Shown here: positions 57,975-64,000 of the stretch, piece after piece | Position numbering within the stretch: the stretch's first letter is position 1 | Layout: each line of letters begins with the position of its first letter | NCBI RefSeq assembly: GCF_024701975.1 | Contig: NZ_JANLNM010000001.1 | Location: 2,170,001 to 2,234,000 of the forward strand | DNA from: Variovorax sp. ZS18.2.2 | GTDB taxonomy: Bacteria > Pseudomonadota > Gammaproteobacteria > Burkholderiales > Burkholderiaceae_C | DNA: 64,000 nt | Direction: 5' to 3' | Notes under the pieces: generated by a model | Databases searched by the model: none | What the model was told of the DNA's origin: nothing | What the model saw: only the letters and a program-made list of their open reading frames with translations | Made by a program: the position numbers and the translations under genes

Positions 57975-59078
57975 TCAGGCGTCGGCCAGCAGCCGGGCGA
58001 CATGGGCGCCGATCGCGAGGCTGCTGGTGAGCCCCGGCGATTCGATGCCGAACAGGTTGACCAGCCCCGGCACGCCGTGCGAGGCGGGGCCGTCGATCCT
58101 GAAGTCGGCGGCCGGCTCGCCCGGGCCCGAGATCTTGGGCCGCATGCCGGCGTAGCCCGGGATCAATCCGCCATCGGGCAGCGCAGGCCAGTACTTGCGC
58201 ACCTCGGCATAGAAGCCGTCGCCGCGGGCAGGATTCACCACGAGGTCGTCGGCCGACTCGACCCACTGCACGTCGGGGCCGAACTTGGCCTGGCCGCCAA
58301 GGTCGACCGTCAGGTGAACGCCGAGGCCACCAGGCTCGGGCACAGGGTAGATGAGGCGGCTGAAAGGGGCGCGGCCCGAGAGGGTGAAGTAGTTGCCCTT
58401 GGCGAAATACTCCGTCGGAATCGCCACAGCGGGCAACCCTTCGAACCGCCGGGCCAGCGCCGGAGCGCTGAGCCCCGCCGCATTGACAACGCTGCGGCAG
58501 CGCAGCGCCGTACCGTCCTCGGCGATCAGGACGATGCCGCGGTCATTGCATTCGGCGTGTGTGATACGCGACTTCAGCGCCAACATGCCACCCGCGTTCT
58601 CCAGGTCGCCGAGCAGGCTCAGCATGAGCGCGTGGCTGTCGACGATGCCGGTGCTGGGCGAATGAAGCGCCGCCGTGCAATGCAGTTGCGGCTCCATCTC
58701 CCGGGCCTGCTGTGCCGTGATCTGCACGAGGTCGTCGACGCCATTGGCGGCTGCTTTCACGCGGATCGCTTCGAGTTGGCCCACCTGCTCGGCCGACGTC
58801 GCCACGATGAGCTTGCCGCAGCGCCGGTGCGGCACGCCGCGCTCCGCCGCATACGCGTAGAGCGAATGCCGCCCTTCGACACACAGGCGCGCCTTGAGCG
58901 AGCCCTGCGGATAGTAGATGCCAGCGTGAATGACTTCGCTGTTACGCGAACTGGTCCCGGTGCCGATGGCACCTTCGGATTCGAGCACCAGCACTTCGCG
59001 GCCCGCGAGCGCCAAGGCGCGCGCCACTGCCAGCCCCACCACACCACCGCCGATGACGGCGCAATCGAGTTCGTCCAT
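57975..59078 (-). CDS. FAD-dependent oxidoreductase, LhgO/DAO family
   Basis: A 367-residue DAO-type flavoprotein resembling L-2-hydroxyglutarate oxidase. The dinucleotide site is [20 protein letters not shown] at residue 6 with the acidic strand end VLVLESE, and the sequence [20 protein letters not shown] is characteristic of the LhgO group. Later parts include [29 protein letters not shown] and [20 protein letters not shown]. It likely oxidises a 2-hydroxy acid; substrate is inference. It runs alone on its strand. Confidence 0.88.
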   Translation of the reverse strand: MDELDCAVIGGGVVGLAVARALALAGREVLVLESEGAIGTGTSSRNSEVIHAGIYYPQGSLKARLCVEGRHSLYAYAAERGVPHRRCGKLIVATSAEQVGQLEAIRVKAAANGVDDLVQITAQQAREMEPQLHCTAALHSPSTGIVDSHALMLSLLGDLENAGGMLALKSRITHAECNDRGIVLIAEDGTALRCRSVVNAAGLSAPALARRFEGLPAVAIPTEYFAKGNYFTLSGRAPFSRLIYPVPEPGGLGVHLTVDLGGQAKFGPDVQWVESADDLVVNPARGDGFYAEVRKYWPALPDGGLIPGYAGMRPKISGPGEPAADFRIDGPASHGVPGLVNLFGIESPGLTSSLAIGAHVARLLADA

Positions 59079-59110
59079 GGCACGAGCTTATCGCGGCTCG
59101 CGCGGCGGAT

Positions 59111-59233
59111 TCACGAAACGGAGGGCGGCGGCTCCGGGTCCGTGGGCTCGTCGGGCGGTGTGCTCGGTCCCTCGTCGGGCTCTACGGGCAGGTTGGGTGT
59201 GACGGGGGTTGGAAGATCGGGATGCGTGGCCAT
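59111..59233 (-). CDS. Tiny proline-rich acidic protein, unknown function
   Basis: A 40-residue protein (MATHPDLPTPVTPNLPVEP, then more Pro, Asp, Glu and Ser), with about one third Pro. AAAAGGAGACGACC before the ATG is a strong ribosome site, which supports real translation. No domain is recognised; I recall similar small proteins in Variovorax-like genomes. It has no membrane segment. It lies 32 bases upstream of the LhgO-like gene's start on the minus strand. Confidence 0.65.
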   Translation of the reverse strand: MATHPDLPTPVTPNLPVEPDEGPSTPPDEPTDPEPPPSVS

Positions 59234-59454
59234 GGTCGTCTCCTTTTCCCTCTCTTCTATGCCGTTGTCATAGATGGCCAGCCAGCATGCAACGGCACTT
59301 GACGTCAGCGCGAGCCGACAGTTCGGACCAAAGTCTTGCTCCGCTTCAAAGAAGAAGATCGAATCCAATGAGCGCCCATACTTAAGATCCGCATCCGACG
59401 CTGCGGACATCCGATCCGGACGCGCACACGTTTCAAAAAACTGGAGGGAAATCA

Positions 59455-60252
59455 ATGGGCATCAGAGACACGCTCGGGCATGCGCTGCTCGACAACGAGA
59501 AGCTTCATTTCGGCACCGCGGAGACACTCACTGCAGAAGAGCAATGGCTGGTCACGCTGAGCGCGCCGTTGTCCGCGTTCAATGGCGATCACGTGAACGC
59601 CGTGGCCACCGGAAAAGACGACGACGCGTTGCGCGAGGGCATCTCGGAAGTCTGGAGCGTGCACGACCGGGAGAGTTTCAAGGAAACGGCCCGCTGGCTC
59701 GCGGAGGAAGGACAGCGTTCAACCTACCTGTCCACCTGGCAGGCCATTTCGGCGATCGACGCGGCAACGCAGAGCACGCCGGCCGCGCTGCGGCTGGTCA
59801 TGGATGCGTGGTTTCCCGCGTTCTTCCAGATCAAGGCGCGAAAGAGCCTGGACTACCGCGCGTTGGCGGCCGAGAGTGGACGGTCGGTGACGGACCTGAC
59901 CCAACTGACGACGGGCAGCCCGAGCTGGGTCAATGCCTTGCGCAAGCACTTCAAGGTTGCGCCGCCCCAGATCTCCAGCCTGGTCGCCTGGGACGCCGTG
60001 CGATTGGCCAGCCTGTCGCGGTGGGCGGTGCAGCTGGGCTTCATCGAACGCGGGGAATTCGCGGGCTTCGCCGGCGCACTGACCTCGCAGGTGCGCGAGG
60101 CCTATGCCGACTGGTCGCAAGTGAGTGCCGCGTACATCGCCGGCGGCTTGATCTGGCGGTATTCCGACGCGCGCGAAGAACACCTTCTGCGCACGAACCG
60201 CATGCTGCTGAACGACGCCCGCAGCCCCTATCGCAGCGTGCCCTTTCGCTGA
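59455..60252 (+). CDS. DUF1266 domain protein
   Basis: A 265-residue protein. The C-terminal half (SLVAWDAVRLASLSRWAVQL, then YADWSQVSAAYIAGGLIWRY) follows the DUF1266 pattern of E. coli YbeR/YbeU, in which aromatic and small residues alternate around a W-D-x-x-R motif. No catalytic site is known. GGAGGG lies just before the ATG. It begins the accessory-looking end of the window, 3' of the small proline-rich gene and upstream of a gene-poor stretch, and Rhs and nuclease genes follow. Confidence 0.75.
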   Translation: MGIRDTLGHALLDNEKLHFGTAETLTAEEQWLVTLSAPLSAFNGDHVNAVATGKDDDALREGISEVWSVHDRESFKETARWLAEEGQRSTYLSTWQAISAIDAATQSTPAALRLVMDAWFPAFFQIKARKSLDYRALAAESGRSVTDLTQLTTGSPSWVNALRKHFKVAPPQISSLVAWDAVRLASLSRWAVQLGFIERGEFAGFAGALTSQVREAYADWSQVSAAYIAGGLIWRYSDAREEHLLRTNRMLLNDARSPYRSVPFR

Positions 60253-60611
60253 CATCGGCAGCACCAACGAAAACGGCACCCAAAGGTGCCGTGTCGTGGA
60301 ATTATGGTGGCGGTGGAGAGATTGAAAGATCGCCTGCGACCCGCATGGACGCTCACTTCTCGTTCATCGTTTCTCAATTTGTCCCCCCCTCTGTACCCCC
60401 GCTTTGCGTTCGCTACCCTTTCGCGGGTGACTCTGGCGCTGGGCTTTGAGGCGGTGCGCAGGGCACCTTGAAATATCTTGTGGTGTGTCGCGTTGCGCCA
60501 ACGGGAGCATCCGCATACCCGCCAGCGCGCCGCGAAATGACGCCGCTGTTGCCGCCCTGGACAAGCTCGCCGTTACAGCACCCCTGAAACGCCGCAACGC
60601 CACCGCCTTCG
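60253..60611. other. 359-base stretch without a supportable gene
   Basis: No frame here has both a plausible start and family resemblance, and short open frames differ between strands. It opens with a hairpin (60273-60292) that looks like a terminator stem missing its T-run. The following sequence, C/T-rich around 60376-60410, may be remnant DNA from an insertion or deletion. I see no tRNA fold or inverted-repeat ends. Confidence 0.5.
60273..60292. terminator. Terminator-like hairpin after the DUF1266 gene
   Basis: ACGGCACC CAAA GGTGCCGT is a perfect 8-base-pair stem with a 4-base loop, 20 bases after the DUF1266 stop. The usual T-run is replaced by GTCGTGG, so it may be a truncated terminator. 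Confidence 0.5.
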
Positions 60612-61271
60612 CTACCTCTCAGCAGCGCGCAGCTGAATCCTGGATCGGCAACGCAGCTTCGCGAAGTTAGTACAGCCCCAAAACAGTGGCCCTCCGCTCT
60701 TGGGCTCACGCACAACCATTTTTATGCCGCAACTCGCGCAGGTCGGGCGCCAGTACTCGCCCTGATACGCGGTCTCCAGCAAGAGGACTTGTTGAGCGGG
60801 CGTCCGAGTTGCGATCAGGTTCAATAACCCTTCGCGATTTTGCGCGCTGATCCCGTGTGCACTGGCGAAGGCGGACGCTTCGGAGGTAAACGTGGCACTG
60901 GTCGCGAAGATGCCGCGCTCAAGATCGTGGGATTTGAGCACGCCAAAGAAAGCCCGTACATCGTCCACCGCTACCTTGCGTGACCAGTGTTTGCATTGCA
61001 CGATCATCGGCTTGCTCGCGTGCTGCAGGTATAGCCAGATATCCACCCCTCCATCCGCGCCATGCGACTGCGATTCGGTGCGCACGCCGGCTTGGCCATA
61101 CAAAGCCTCGCACAAAGCTTCGAAGCGACGCCATTCAATGTGGTCAAAGACCTCCGGCCCCCACGTCCGTGCTTGCGGTGCGAAGGACTCCGATTCGATC
61201 TGTTGAGCAGTGCGCGCGATGGGATTGCCAGCAACTGCTGTAGTTGGTGGATTGCGTCTTGGCCAGGGCAT
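60612..61271 (-). CDS. Mrr-type restriction endonuclease with topoisomerase zinc ribbon
   Basis: A 219-residue nuclease. The Mrr-like PD-(D/E)xK core reads EWRRFEALCEALYGQAGVRT, HGADGGVDIWLY (catalytic Asp) and MIVQCKHW (Q-x-K). The C-terminal zinc ribbon CASCGIKMV ... FWGCTNFAKLRC matches topoisomerase C4 ribbons. Full relatives, as I recall, have a longer N-terminal region with membrane helices; here only about 30 residues precede the core, so it may be truncated. Start ATG 61271 has GGAGAGG seven bases upstream. It would cut modified or foreign DNA. It lies behind the Rhs module on the same strand. Confidence 0.75.
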   Translation of the reverse strand: MPWPRRNPPTTAVAGNPIARTAQQIESESFAPQARTWGPEVFDHIEWRRFEALCEALYGQAGVRTESQSHGADGGVDIWLYLQHASKPMIVQCKHWSRKVAVDDVRAFFGVLKSHDLERGIFATSATFTSEASAFASAHGISAQNREGLLNLIATRTPAQQVLLLETAYQGEYWRPTCASCGIKMVVREPKSGGPLFWGCTNFAKLRCRSRIQLRAAER

Positions 61272-61344
61272 GCAGATTCCTCTCCTGCAGCAAATATAGC
61301 CGCTGACAGGCAGGCCCGAGCAGTCAATCGGGCAGAGCATCGAT

Positions 61345-61533
61345 GTGACCGCGAAGCTCCAGACGTTGCAGATGGGACGCGAGCGCGATCGTCACCGGCA
61401 ACCGATCAACAGCATCGCGCAAACAGTCGAGGAATCCAGCGCGTTTGCACAAGGCAAGAAGCTGGTCGAGCGTCACCCGTTCCTGACGGGGTTGCTCGGA
61501 CCGTCGATTGTTCGGAAGCTGTTCGGACGGTGA
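61345..61533 (+). CDS. Possible small protein or gene fragment, unknown
   Basis: A 62-codon frame opening at GTG 61345. Its codons have strong third-position G/C, like real genes here, and the product ends ERHPFLTGLLGPSIVRKLFG with a basic, helical look. No ribosome site is evident before the start and no family is recognised. It is the only candidate in the 336 bases between the nuclease and the immunity-like gene, and it may be the remnant C-terminus of a longer gene. Confidence 0.3.
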   Translation: MTAKLQTLQMGRERDRHRQPINSIAQTVEESSAFAQGKKLVERHPFLTGLLGPSIVRKLFGR

Positions 61534-61607
61534 TGAGCAAGGCCCGGCGGGGAAGGCTGGGTTGCCGCCCCCGGGAGATCGAGCGCCGCTGTTTGATGGC
61601 GCTACGC

Positions 61608-61871
61608 CTAAGACGAAGAGTCGATTAGCGCAGCAAGGCGGCGAAGCTCAGAAATGAGATATGGCACGTCTTGGCGTGCGTTGGCCATGAAATCGATGTC
61701 GGCATCAGACGCACCGTCAAGATCAATGCCACCACTTGCCCTGGATATGCAACTCGACCCACTTAAGTGGTCACGGCCCTCGATCATTCCTTTCCACGGT
61801 CCAGGTGCAGCAGCAGTCGCCCGCGCCTGAATTTCTGAAATTCGTTGCTCGTCGAAAAGATTTTTTTTCAT
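61608..61871 (-). CDS. Candidate Rhs immunity protein
   Basis: An 87-residue soluble protein starting MKKNLFDEQRISEIQARATA at ATG 61869-61871, 10 bases after the Rhs stop. It has the pattern A-A-P-G-P-W near residue 23 and a late D-x-D-F-M-A-N-A-R-Q-D-V-P-Y-L helix, as in small phage-borne Ea22-like proteins (memory-based). Small genes directly behind an Rhs toxin tip usually encode its immunity protein. Base composition is lower in GC than the Rhs core, as for the toxin tip. The ribosome site is weak. A longer in-frame start at 61946 would lie inside the Rhs gene and is unlikely. Confidence 0.6.
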   Translation of the reverse strand: MKKNLFDEQRISEIQARATAAAPGPWKGMIEGRDHLSGSSCISRASGGIDLDGASDADIDFMANARQDVPYLISELRRLAALIDSSS

Positions 61872-61881
61872 TGGGGGAGGC

Positions 61882-64000
61882 CTATTGATTTGGATTCGGA
61901 ACCACTGGTGTAAACAATCTTTCAGCCTGCGCTGGGGTAATGCCACACATCAAGCAATGGTCAGGATTTTTCGGGGTTGGGTCGGGCACCACATCGCCCC
62001 CCAATCGGCGAACATCTCCGACAGTCGTCACGCCCATCTTGGGGTTTGGAATCCCTGTTGAGAGCTCTTGAACGGACTTGCCAGCTGCGGAATTTACGCT
62101 TGCCCGGCACATCTTTCCCGCCGAATCAATAGTTACTCCGGATCCACCGGCAAATCGATCTGCGGTGCAAAGTCCCCCGCGGCAGACATATGCCGAATCA
62201 GGTAAAGGTGGATTGATCGTGCCTCTACCAGCTCCAGCACCAGCCAGTGCTCTCGCCCCCGCCCCTGCTGCACCCGCTTGAGAGCCTCTCATCGCCTCTG
62301 CTATGCCGGATAACAGCCCGTTCGACACAGCTCCTCCCCCAGGAAGAGGCACTCTCGGAGTCGAGCGCGGAGGACCGCCTGCCAACCCCTCAGGATCAAC
62401 AAAGCTCATCGGGTTAGCGTCCACATACGAAAACCGATTCCACCCTCCATCAAGCCCGATAGGGTCGCCTTGTGTATAGCGACCGATAGTCGGGCTGTAG
62501 GTCCTGAACCCGTTGTAAAACAACCCCGACTCCGCATCCGCATACTGCCCCGGATACCGCAGGTTGAACTTCACCTCCGAGATGTTCGTGGTGCCCGGAT
62601 TCGGCGTCACCTCCAGATTCGCAAACCGGTTCTTCGCCACCGTCGGCTTGTCTTCCCCGAACGCGCTGTAGCTCCACTGCCAGACCGCTTGCCCGTCCGC
62701 GTTCGTGAGCCTGCGCGGCGTGTTCAGGTGATCGCTGTGCACCGCATACGTGGCGCCGTCGATCACCGCCGCGATCGGCATCGGCCCATTGGCCGTGGGC
62801 AGGTAGATGTACTGCGCCTGGCCCGCGCTGTTCGTGCCGCCGCTGCCCACCTCTGCGATGAGGGTGCCCTGCTCGTCGTAGACATACGCATAGCCCAGCT
62901 GCTCGGCCTGCGTGGTCGAGGGGCTCCACAGCTTGGTGAAGAACGCGATCAGGCTCTGCATGAAGCCCGGGTCGGCCTCGTCGCCTTGGCTGGGCGGGTA
63001 CAGCGGCTCGGTCTTGAAGACACGCTGGCCCAGCGCGTTGTGCGCGTAGCGCGTGGTCGGGCTGGTGTCGGTGGCGCCGGTGGTGGAGGCCGCCAGGCGC
63101 CCTTCGGCGTCGTAGGTGTAGCTGCGCAGGCCATCGCCGAGCAGGTCGCCGTTGGCGTTGTAGCCGTAGGTGACGCTGGTGTTGCTCGTGCCGCTCATGC
63201 TCTGCGCGAAGCCCGAGAGGCGATTGCTCGTGGCGTCGACCGTATAGGTGCGGCTGGTGCCCAGACTGCCCAGCACGCGCGTGCTGTTTGAGCGGTTGCC
63301 GTTGGCGTCGTAGCCGAAGCTCGCAGTGTTGCCAGTGGCGCTGAAGCCGGCGATGCGGCCCACCGTGTTGTAGGCGACGGTCCATGTGACGTTGCCGCTG
63401 CCGATGGTGCTGTGCGTGGGGTCGGAATCGCCGGGTTGGTGGAGGTTCTGCGTGAGGCTCGTGATGCGGCCGGCGGCGTCGTAGACGTAGCTGCTGAAGT
63501 CCGTGGCCGTCATGCGACCCGCGGTGTCGTAGCTGCGGCTCGCGACAGTCGCCGGGCTTGCAAAGGCCCAGGTCCAGGCGATGGGTTGGCCCAGCGGGTT
63601 CCAGGCGACGTTGGTGACGAGCGGCGTGCCGTTCAGGCTCAAGCCCGTGAGGCGGCCGGTGCTGTCGTACAGGTGCGTGAGCGTGGAGCCGTTGGGGTAG
63701 CCAATGCTGGCGATCGTGCCGTTGGGGTTGTAGGCGTAGCTCACCTGCTGCACGCTGCCGTTGATCAACGTCTGCTTCTTGAGCGTCACGCGGCCGAAGG
63801 CATCGCGCGTGTACTCGGTGGTGCCGCTGCGGTCGATGATCTCCGACAGATACCCCTTGCTGTTGGCCGAGAGGTCGTAGCGCAGCGTGGTGGTCTTGCC
63901 GTCGGCGAAGACCAGGCCAATCGGGCGGCCCAAGGCATCGCGCGTGATCGTCGTTGCCTGGCCCAGCGCATCGGTGATCTGGCTGGGCAGGCCGAGGTTG
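61882..64000 (-). CDS. Rhs protein with C-terminal toxin domain, 5' partial
   Basis: The C-terminal 705 codons of an Rhs (YD-repeat) protein; the frame is open to the window edge. Many YD repeats are visible, such as GRVTLKKQTLINGS, YAYNPNGTIASIGYPNGST and YDAEGRLAAST, which build the cocoon-like shell. The Rhs core ends with HSDHLNTPRRLT, YNGFRTYSPTIGRYTQGDPIG and the autocleavage-type motif DPEGL (62383-62397). The last 166 residues are a separate tip: a Gly/Ala-rich linker, then YVCRGGLCTADRF, GVTTVGDVRRLGGDVVPDP and NPDHCLMCGITPAQAERLF. I do not recognise the tip as a characterised toxin. Such proteins are delivered by type VI or related secretion for competition. Confidence 0.9.
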   Translation of the reverse strand, partial: NLGLPSQITDALGQATTITRDALGRPIGLVFADGKTTTLRYDLSANSKGYLSEIIDRSGTTEYTRDAFGRVTLKKQTLINGSVQQVSYAYNPNGTIASIGYPNGSTLTHLYDSTGRLTGLSLNGTPLVTNVAWNPLGQPIAWTWAFASPATVASRSYDTAGRMTATDFSSYVYDAAGRITSLTQNLHQPGDSDPTHSTIGSGNVTWTVAYNTVGRIAGFSATGNTASFGYDANGNRSNSTRVLGSLGTSRTYTVDATSNRLSGFAQSMSGTSNTSVTYGYNANGDLLGDGLRSYTYDAEGRLAASTTGATDTSPTTRYAHNALGQRVFKTEPLYPPSQGDEADPGFMQSLIAFFTKLWSPSTTQAEQLGYAYVYDEQGTLIAEVGSGGTNSAGQAQYIYLPTANGPMPIAAVIDGATYAVHSDHLNTPRRLTNADGQAVWQWSYSAFGEDKPTVAKNRFANLEVTPNPGTTNISEVKFNLRYPGQYADAESGLFYNGFRTYSPTIGRYTQGDPIGLDGGWNRFSYVDANPMSFVDPEGLAGGPPRSTPRVPLPGGGAVSNGLLSGIAEAMRGSQAGAAGAGARALAGAGAGRGTINPPLPDSAYVCRGGLCTADRFAGGSGVTIDSAGKMCRASVNSAAGKSVQELSTGIPNPKMGVTTVGDVRRLGGDVVPDPTPKNPDHCLMCGITPAQAERLFTPVVPNPNQ

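Noticed and set aside
60300-60340. String resembling the 3' end of a tRNA gene on the minus strand (TGGTGGCGGTGGAGAGATTG)
   Set aside because: No T-arm or acceptor pairing can be formed with the following bases, so neither a tRNA nor a sure att remnant is supported.
62270-64000. YD repeats read as DNA-level tandem repeats
   Set aside because: Similarity is at protein level with variable spacing; they are part of the Rhs coding sequence.

Overview
The window reads as a high-GC betaproteobacterial chromosome segment of the family Comamonadaceae, closest in gene content and order to Variovorax. The grounds are strong G/C bias at third codon positions, the order ndk-rlmN-pilW-rodZ-ispG-hisS-yfgM-bamB-der-hfq-hflX-hflK-hflC-hisZ-purA (read on the minus strand), a HisZ-type histidine system, and a betaproteobacterial proteasome-like gene inside the pyruvate dehydrogenase operon. 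The genus is inferred from memory of gene order and was not checked by any search. I found no rRNA, tRNA, CRISPR array or insertion sequence.

Layout. 1-24 kb is core housekeeping. After a partial VOC protein comes a long minus-strand array from scpB and rluB through ndk, rlmN, pilW, rodZ, ispG, hisS, yfgM, bamB, der, hfq, hflX/K/C, DUF2065 and hisZ to purA and a phosphoribosyltransferase. It mixes translation, isoprenoid and histidine synthesis, outer-membrane assembly and membrane-protease control. rluD and bamD diverge near 20.9 kb, followed by a DinG-type helicase and a YdcH-like protein. 24-33 kb holds a PP2C phosphatase, a coiled-coil secreted protein, zapE and the 2-oxoglutarate dehydrogenase operon sucA-sucB-(GNAT)-lpdA. 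33-41 kb holds propionyl-CoA synthetase, an isochorismatase-like hydrolase, a TetR regulator divergent from a 4-hydroxybutyryl-CoA dehydratase/HpaB-family enzyme, a lipoprotein hydrolase, a PQQ-type sugar dehydrogenase homologue and a NlpC/P60 peptidase.

41-51 kb is the pyruvate dehydrogenase operon aceE-aceF-(proteasome-like Ntn hydrolase)-lpdA. Its last three genes are joined by ATGA stop/start overlaps. A PAS histidine kinase and FixJ-type regulator diverge from aceE. 51-59 kb is again housekeeping: folD, an M3 oligopeptidase, a periplasmic glutaredoxin-like protein, rpiA, pyrD, a YqjD/YqjE-YqjK stress-membrane pair, an LhgO-like oxidoreductase and a tiny proline-rich protein.

59.4-64 kb looks accessory. 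It holds a DUF1266 protein, a 359-base stretch without a supportable gene, an Mrr-type nuclease with a topoisomerase zinc ribbon, and an Rhs protein (5' end outside the window) with an unrecognised C-terminal toxin domain and a small candidate immunity gene directly behind it.

The points most worth a second look are the proteasome-like gene with an intact Thr1/Asp17/Lys33 triad coupled between PDH E2 and E3, the Rhs toxin/immunity pair, and the dehydratase-family enzyme that appears to lack two of the four iron-sulfur ligands of its characterised relative.
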